DNA of 64,000 bases, from positions 5,475,501-5,539,500 of the forward strand of contig NZ_CP107811.1 in assembly GCF_036346105.1 (NCBI RefSeq), read 5' to 3'. The stretch is from Streptomyces sp. NBC_00539 (lineage in GTDB: Bacteria; Actinomycetota; Actinomycetes; Streptomycetales; Streptomycetaceae). Position numbers and translations under genes: made by a program. Shown in pieces: positions 59,126 through 64,000 of the stretch; position 1 is the stretch's first letter, and each line of letters starts with the position of its first letter. The notes beneath the pieces are model-generated. The model was not told where the DNA came from, ran no database searches, and saw nothing but the letters and a program-made list of their open reading frames with translations.

Positions 59126-60355
59126 ATGCATGCCTGGCCCGCTTCTGAGGTCCCCGCCCTGCCCGGCAAGGGCCGCGACCTCCAGATCCACGACACCGCG
59201 ACCCAAGGGACGATCACCCTCGCCCCCGGTCCCGTCGCCCGTATCTACGTCTGCGGCATCACGCCGTACGACGCCACCCACATCGGTCACGCGGCCACCT
59301 ACAACGCGTTCGACCTGGTGCAGCGCGTGTGGCTCGACACCAAGCGGCAGGTTCACTACGTCCAGAACGTCACGGACGTCGACGATCCGCTGCTGGAGCG
59401 GGCGCAGCGCGACGGCCACGACTGGACCGAGCTCGCCGAACGCGAGACGGCCCTCTTCCGCGAGGACATGACCGCCCTGCGGATCCTGCCGCCGCGGCAG
59501 TACATCGGGGCCGTCGAGGCCATACCCGGCATCGTGCCGCTCGTCGAGCGGCTGAGGGACGCGGGCGCCGCCTACGAGCTCGAAGGCGACGTCTACTTCT
59601 CGGTGGAGTCCGACCCGCACTTCGGCGGCGTCTCCCGCCTCGACGCCGAGGCCATGCGGCTGCTCTCCGCGGAGCGCGGCGGCGACCCCGAGCGCCCGGG
59701 GAAGAAGAACCCGCTCGACCCGATGCTGTGGATGGCCGCGCGGCCGGGCGAGCCGAGCTGGGACGGCGGCTCCCTGGGCCGAGGCCGGCCGGGCTGGCAC
59801 ATCGAGTGCGTGGCCATCGCCCTGGACCACCTGGGCATGGGCTTCGACATCCAGGGCGGCGGCTCCGACCTGGCCTTCCCGCACCACGAGATGGGCGCCT
59901 CGCACGCCCAGGTGCTGACGGGCGAGTTCCCGATGGCCAAGGCCTACGTCCACGCGGGCATGGTCGCGCTGAACGGCCAGAAGATGTCGAAGTCCAAGGG
60001 CAACCTGGTCTTCGTCTCCGCGCTGCGCCGGGCGGGCGTCGACCCGGCCGCGATCCGGCTCGCGCTGCTGTCCCACCACTACCGCGCCGACTGGGAGTGG
60101 ACGGACGCGGTCCTGGAGGAGGCGGTGGCCCGGCTGGAGCGCTGGCGCGCCGCCGTGTCCCGCCCGGACGGCATCCCGGCGGACGCCCTGGTCGAGGAGG
60201 TCCGCGAGGCCCTGGCCAACGACCTGGACGCCCCCGCCGCGCTGGCGGCCGTGGACCGCTGGGCCGACGCCCAGAACGCCTCGGACGGCTCCGACGAGTC
60301 GGCCCCGGGCCTGGTCTCGCGCACGGTGGACGCCCTGCTGGGCGTGGCGCTGTAA
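59126..60355 (+). CDS. mshC: Cysteine--GlcN-Ins ligase MshC (mycothiol synthesis)
   Basis: The 409-residue enzyme joins L-cysteine to GlcN-inositol with ATP, the fourth step of mycothiol formation. It is a cysteinyl-tRNA-synthetase relative: zinc cysteine and HIGH-like region in [20 protein letters not shown], zinc ligands in [19 protein letters not shown] and [10 protein letters not shown], and KMSKS in [11 protein letters not shown]. The N-terminal [14 protein letters not shown] and length are characteristic of MshC rather than CysS. A T-rich strong terminator follows. Confidence 0.96.
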   Translation: MHAWPASEVPALPGKGRDLQIHDTATQGTITLAPGPVARIYVCGITPYDATHIGHAATYNAFDLVQRVWLDTKRQVHYVQNVTDVDDPLLERAQRDGHDWTELAERETALFREDMTALRILPPRQYIGAVEAIPGIVPLVERLRDAGAAYELEGDVYFSVESDPHFGGVSRLDAEAMRLLSAERGGDPERPGKKNPLDPMLWMAARPGEPSWDGGSLGRGRPGWHIECVAIALDHLGMGFDIQGGGSDLAFPHHEMGASHAQVLTGEFPMAKAYVHAGMVALNGQKMSKSKGNLVFVSALRRAGVDPAAIRLALLSHHYRADWEWTDAVLEEAVARLERWRAAVSRPDGIPADALVEEVREALANDLDAPAALAAVDRWADAQNASDGSDESAPGLVSRTVDALLGVAL

Positions 60356-60416
60356 CCCGCGCCGCCGCCGTCGCCCGGGCCGTGCCCCGGACGTCGTCGG
60401 CGGGCCGAACGGACGA

Positions 60417-60457
60417 CGCCGGACCGGCCGCGTGAGCGGCCGGTCCGGCGTTCTTCT
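60417..60457 (+). terminator. Intrinsic terminator after mshC
   Basis: CGCCGGACCGGCCGC (60417-60431) and GCGGCCGGTCCGGCG (60436-60450) make a perfect 15-bp stem with loop GTGA, followed by TTCTTCT. Confidence 0.9.
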
Positions 60458-60512
60458 CGGTTCCGCCGGGGGGCCGACCGGTTGCGCGGGGACGGGGGTG
60501 GGGGCCGGTTCG

Positions 60513-61496
60513 TCAGGCCTCCGGGGGAGCGTCCTCGCCCGGCGCCGCCGCCGGCGGTTCCTCCGGCGGCTCCGGGTCGGGCCTCAGCCGCGGCTTCGTA
60601 CGGCCGCTGGAGGTGTCCCGCAGGTACGACCCGTCACCCGGTTCCGCGGCCGCGGAAGGGTCCCGCCGCCGCAGGTACCGCTCGAACTCGCGGGCGATCG
60701 CGTCCCCCGACGCCTCGGGGAGGTCGGCGGTGTCCCGCGCCTCCTCCAGCGTCTGGACGTACTCCGCCACCTCGCTGTCCTCGGCGGCCAGTTGGTCCAC
60801 CCCCAGCTGCCACGCCCGCGCGTCCTCCGGCAGTTCGCCGAGCGGGATGCGGATGTCGAGCAGGTCTTCCAGCCGGTTCAGCAGCGCCAGCGTCGCCTTC
60901 GGGTTCGGCGGCTGCGACACGTAGTGCGGCACCGCCGCCCACAGCGACACCGCCGGGACGCCCGCGTGCGTGCAGGCCTCCTGGAGGACCCCCACGATCC
61001 CCGTCGGGCCCTCGTACTTCGTCTCCTCCAGGTCCATCGTCCGAGCCAGGTCGGCGTCCGACGTCACCCCGCTGACCGGGACCGGCCGGGTGTGCGGGGT
61101 GTCGCCCAGCAGCGCGCCCAGGATGACCACCATCTCCACGCCCAGCTCGTGCGCGAAGGCGAGGATCTCGTTGCAGAACGAACGCCAGCGCATCGAGGGT
61201 TCGATCCCGCGCACCAGCACCAGGTCACGCGGCTTCGCACCGCCGATCCGGACCACCGAGAGCCGGGTCGTCGGCCAGGTGATCTTGCGAACCCCGTTCT
61301 CCAGCCACACCGTCGGCCGGTTGACCTGGAAGTCGTAGTAGTCCTCGGCGTCCAGAGCCGCGAAGACCTCGCCCTTCCACTCCCGGTCCAGGTGCGTGAC
61401 AGCACCGGAGGCGGCGTCACCCGCGTCGTTCCAGCCCTCGAACGCGGCCACCATGACCGGGTCGATCAGCTCGGGCACGCCCTCAAGCTCGATCAC
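60513..61496 (-). CDS. PAC2-family protein (proteasome-assembly-chaperone-like)
   Basis: The 327-residue protein begins MIELEGVPELIDPVMVAAFE and contains LVLVRGIEPSMRWRSFCNEI and VEMVVILGALLGDTPHTRPV, matching the PAC2 family conserved in actinobacteria. The disordered C terminus is Pro/Glu-rich. PAC2 proteins are found beside mshC and the glycerol genes in streptomycetes; their direct role is unsettled. Confidence 0.92.
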   Translation of the reverse strand: MIELEGVPELIDPVMVAAFEGWNDAGDAASGAVTHLDREWKGEVFAALDAEDYYDFQVNRPTVWLENGVRKITWPTTRLSVVRIGGAKPRDLVLVRGIEPSMRWRSFCNEILAFAHELGVEMVVILGALLGDTPHTRPVPVSGVTSDADLARTMDLEETKYEGPTGIVGVLQEACTHAGVPAVSLWAAVPHYVSQPPNPKATLALLNRLEDLLDIRIPLGELPEDARAWQLGVDQLAAEDSEVAEYVQTLEEARDTADLPEASGDAIAREFERYLRRRDPSAAAEPGDGSYLRDTSSGRTKPRLRPDPEPPEEPPAAAPGEDAPPEA

Positions 61497-61575
61497 CCAG
61501 GTCTCCTTCCGAAGTTCCCCTTGTGTACGTGGGCCAGCCTAAGCCTTGAGGGGACACCAGCCACAGCCCACGACG

Positions 61576-61605
61576 GAGGGGCGGTTCCCCTCGGAACCGC
61601 CCCTC
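61576..61605 (-). terminator. Terminator hairpin after glpD
   Basis: GAGGGGCGGTTCC (61576-61588) pairs exactly with GGAACCGCCCCTC (61593-61605). It lies 18 bp beyond the glpD stop codon. Confidence 0.8.
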
Positions 61606-61623
61606 TTCCCCCTGCCGTGACGG

Positions 61624-63231
61624 CTACGCCTTGCCGCCCAGCATCTCCTCGACCCGGCGCCGTACCTCGGCGCTGTCCAGACCGCGCACGGTCACCGTCG
61701 TACGGCGGCGCAGCACGTCGTCGACCGTCTGGGCCCACTCGTTGTCACGGGCGTACGCGACCTGCGCCCAGATCTCCGGCCCGTCGGGGTGGATCCGCTC
61801 GGCCAGCGCCGGGTCCTCGTTCGCCAGGCGGGCGATGTCGAAGGCCAGCGAACCGTAGTGCGAGGCCAGGTGCCGGGCGGTGAGCGGGTCCATGCGCGAG
61901 CCGGGCTCCCGGTCCACCAGCAGCCGGTGCGCCACCGCGTTCGGGTTGGCGACACCGGGCAGCGGGACGCGGCGCACCAGCGACTTCACCGGCTCCATGT
62001 CCTCGGTCAGCGGGCTGCCGGGCAGCTTCGCCAGCTTGTCCATGACCACGCGGCCGATGTGGCGGTACGTGGTCCACTTGCCGCCGGCCACCGACAGCAT
62101 GCCGCCGGCGCCCTCGGAGACGACCGTCTCGCGCTTGGCCTTCTCCACGCCGCCGGGGCCGCCGGGCAGCACCCGCAGGCCCGCGAAGGCGTACGTCATC
62201 AGCGAGCGGTCCAGGTCGGCGTCCTTCACCGAGAAGGCGGCCTCGTCCAGGATCTGCTGGATGTCGGCCTCGGTGGCGCGCACGTCCGCGGGGTCGCCCT
62301 CGTAGACCTCGTCGGTCGTGCCGAGCAGGAGCTGGTCCTCCCACGGCAGGGCGAAGGTGATGCGGTACTTGTCGATCGGGGTGGCCATGGCGGCCTTCCA
62401 CGGCGACTTGCGCTTCATCACGATGTGCGCGCCCTTGGACAGGCGGATCGACGGCATCGCGTGCTTGTCTTCCATGCGCCGCAGGTGGTCCACCCACGGG
62501 CCGGTGGCGTTGAGCACGACGCGCGCGTCGACCCCGAACTCGGTGCCGTCCAGGCGGTCCTTGAGCTCGGCGCCGCTGACCCGGCCGCGCGTCATGCGCA
62601 GGCCGGTGACCTCGGCGTGGTTCAGGACGACCGCGCCCGACTCGACGGCCGCGCGGACCGTCATCACGGCGACGCGGGAGTCGTTCATCTGGTGGTCGTA
62701 GTAGACCGCGACGGCCTTGAGGTTGTCGGTCTTGAGACCGGGGTTGTCGGCGACGGCGCGGGCCGGGGATATGACCTTGCCGATGCCGTCACCGAAGGCC
62801 GACAGGGCCGAGTACGCGAACACGCCCGCGCCCAGCTTCGCGGCGCCGACCGGGCCGCCCTTGTAGACCGGCAGGTAGAAGGTGAGGGGGTTGACCAGGT
62901 GCGGGGCCACGTCCTTGGCCAGCACCCGGCGCTCGTGGTGGTTCTCCGCGACCAGCTTGACCGCGCCGGTCTGCAGGTAGCGCAGGCCCCCGTGGACCAG
63001 CTTGGAGGAGGCCGAGGAGGTGGCGCCGGCGAAGTCGCCGGCGTCCACCATGGCAACCCGCAGACCCGACTGCGCGGCGTGCCAGGCCACGGACGTGCCC
63101 AGGATTCCACCGCCGATGACCAGCAGGTCGTACGTGGCCTTCGCCAGCTGCTCACGGGTCTCGGCGCGGCTCGCGTTGGAGCCGGCGGTCGGGTGCGAAC
63201 CCAGTGCGGGAACGCTCTGCAGGGTGCTCAT
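61624..63231 (-). CDS. glpD: Glycerol-3-phosphate dehydrogenase (aerobic, FAD)
   Basis: The 535-residue membrane-associated enzyme oxidises glycerol-3-phosphate to DHAP and passes electrons to the quinone pool. The FAD motif is DLLVIGGGILGTSVAWHAAQ, followed by SSASSKLVHGGLRYLQTGAV. GLRVLPGGPGG and ERIHPDGPEIWAQV are typical C-terminal landmarks. It lies 39 bp downstream of glpK, in the gyl-type operon order. Confidence 0.95.
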   Translation of the reverse strand: MSTLQSVPALGSHPTAGSNASRAETREQLAKATYDLLVIGGGILGTSVAWHAAQSGLRVAMVDAGDFAGATSSASSKLVHGGLRYLQTGAVKLVAENHHERRVLAKDVAPHLVNPLTFYLPVYKGGPVGAAKLGAGVFAYSALSAFGDGIGKVISPARAVADNPGLKTDNLKAVAVYYDHQMNDSRVAVMTVRAAVESGAVVLNHAEVTGLRMTRGRVSGAELKDRLDGTEFGVDARVVLNATGPWVDHLRRMEDKHAMPSIRLSKGAHIVMKRKSPWKAAMATPIDKYRITFALPWEDQLLLGTTDEVYEGDPADVRATEADIQQILDEAAFSVKDADLDRSLMTYAFAGLRVLPGGPGGVEKAKRETVVSEGAGGMLSVAGGKWTTYRHIGRVVMDKLAKLPGSPLTEDMEPVKSLVRRVPLPGVANPNAVAHRLLVDREPGSRMDPLTARHLASHYGSLAFDIARLANEDPALAERIHPDGPEIWAQVAYARDNEWAQTVDDVLRRRTTVTVRGLDSAEVRRRVEEMLGGKA

Positions 63232-63270
63232 ATCTCTTAGCTCCTCGTCGATTGACTCAGCTGAGGGGGG

Positions 63271-64000
63271 TCAGCTGGCGTCTTCGTCGTCGATCCAGCC
63301 CATGGACCGCTCGACGGCCTTGAGCCAGTTCTTGTACTCGCGGTCCCGCTGTTCGGCGGGCATCCGCGGGGTCCACTCCGCCGCGCGGCGCCAGTTGGCG
63401 CGCAGGGCGTCGGTGTCGGGCCAGAAGCCGACGGCCAGGCCGGCGGCGTAGGCGGCGCCGAGGCAGGTGGTCTCGGCGACCATCGGGCGCACCACGGGGG
63501 CGTCCAGGAAGTCCGAGAGCGTCTGCATCAGCAGGTTGTTGGAGGTCATGCCGCCGTCGACCTTGAGGGCGGCGAGCTCGACGCCCGAGTCCTTGGTCAT
63601 GGCGTCGGTGATCTCGCGGGTCTGCCAGGCGGTGGCCTCCAGCACGGCACGGGCGATGTGAGCCTTGGTGACGTACCGGGTCAGGCCGGCGATCACACCG
63701 CGGGCGTCGGAGCGCCAGTACGGGGCGAACAGGCCGGAGAAGGCGGGCACGAAGTAGGCGCCGCCGTTGTCCTCGACGGAGGAGGCCAGCGTCTCGATCT
63801 CGGCGGCCGACTTGATCAGGCCCATCTGGTCGCGCATCCACTGGACGAGCGAGCCGGTGACGGCGATGGAGCCTTCGAGGGCGTAGACCGGCTTCTCCTC
63901 GCCGATCTGGTAGCCGACCGTGGTGAGCAGGCCGCTGTAGGAGTTGATGATCTTGTCGCCGGTGTTCATCAGCATGAACGTGCCGGTGCCGTACGTGGAC
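63271..64000 (-). CDS. glpK: Glycerol kinase, C-terminal part (gene runs off the window)
   Basis: The frame is open to the right edge, where [17 protein letters not shown] is read, so only about 243 C-terminal residues are inside. [40 protein letters not shown] and [20 protein letters not shown] are strongly conserved glycerol kinase blocks. The start lies outside the window. The enzyme phosphorylates glycerol with ATP and feeds GlpD downstream. Confidence 0.95.
   Translation of the reverse strand, partial: STYGTGTFMLMNTGDKIINSYSGLLTTVGYQIGEEKPVYALEGSIAVTGSLVQWMRDQMGLIKSAAEIETLASSVEDNGGAYFVPAFSGLFAPYWRSDARGVIAGLTRYVTKAHIARAVLEATAWQTREITDAMTKDSGVELAALKVDGGMTSNNLLMQTLSDFLDAPVVRPMVAETTCLGAAYAAGLAVGFWPDTDALRANWRRAAEWTPRMPAEQRDREYKNWLKAVERSMGWIDDEDAS

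Overview
The window is chromosomal DNA of a Streptomyces or a very close actinomycete. GC is very high, almost every codon ends in G or C, and the gene content is typical of the genus: chaplins with a class-E sortase (LAXTG) signal, the mycothiol ligase mshC, glycerol genes glpD/glpK, SoxR, DUF3090 and SCO1664-type proteins, and many TetR regulators. From memory, the right third (about 46.5-64 kb) follows the S. coelicolor SCO1658-SCO1675 neighbourhood (gyl genes, PAC2, mshC, chpC-chpH). It looks like conserved core chromosome. No phage, insertion sequence or CRISPR array was seen.

Layout. 0.1-5.6 kb: a CoA-transferase, a drug-type ABC exporter with a divergent TetR and a palindromic operator, a stand-alone protein resembling the C-terminal part of type ISP restriction enzymes, and a 55-residue acidic protein. 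5.6-8.35 kb: GntR regulator, homogentisate dioxygenase (hmgA) and a decayed barstar gene. 8.7-13.2 kb: a translationally coupled trio (surface beta-helix protein, cupredoxin-like lipoprotein, FedA-like membrane protein), the best candidate for an undescribed extracytoplasmic system. 13.2-24.4 kb: molybdopterin oxidoreductase, citrate transporter, aldehyde and alcohol dehydrogenases, acyl-CoA dehydrogenase, MaoC hydratase and TetR regulators. 24.5-29.2 kb: SoxR, a degenerate BKACE protein coupled to a zinc-ribbon protein, an alpha/beta hydrolase and a NamZ-like muramidase. 29.5-38 kb: fatty-acid or aromatic-acid type catabolism (SDR, acyl-CoA ligase, acyl-CoA dehydrogenase with its kinase-like partner, MBL hydrolase) plus a MerR-controlled ene-reductase. 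38-46.5 kb: His-rich protein, two DUF202 proteins, NUDIX, a ketosteroid-dehydrogenase-like flavoprotein, two amino-acid permeases (one behind a riboswitch-like leader) and tRNA-Leu(GAG). 46.7-64 kb: dipeptidase, two chaplin genes (one carrying a collagen-like stalk), a helicase-like protein without ATPase motifs, several conserved actinobacterial genes, mshC, PAC2, glpD and the 3' part of glpK.

How the genes work together. Much of the middle is catabolism of acyl-CoA-linked substrates controlled by small TetR circuits. Three families of repeated inverted operator sequences can be read directly: an ATACCGACYGGT site at three promoters, an AAACTA...TAGTTT-type site at two, and a TAAGCGCTTGCTCA site at two. 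In each case a TetR gene lies close to at least one copy. The right part combines envelope and aerial-hypha functions (chaplins), redox buffering (mycothiol) and glycerol use. All product names come from sequence reading alone, without database searches.
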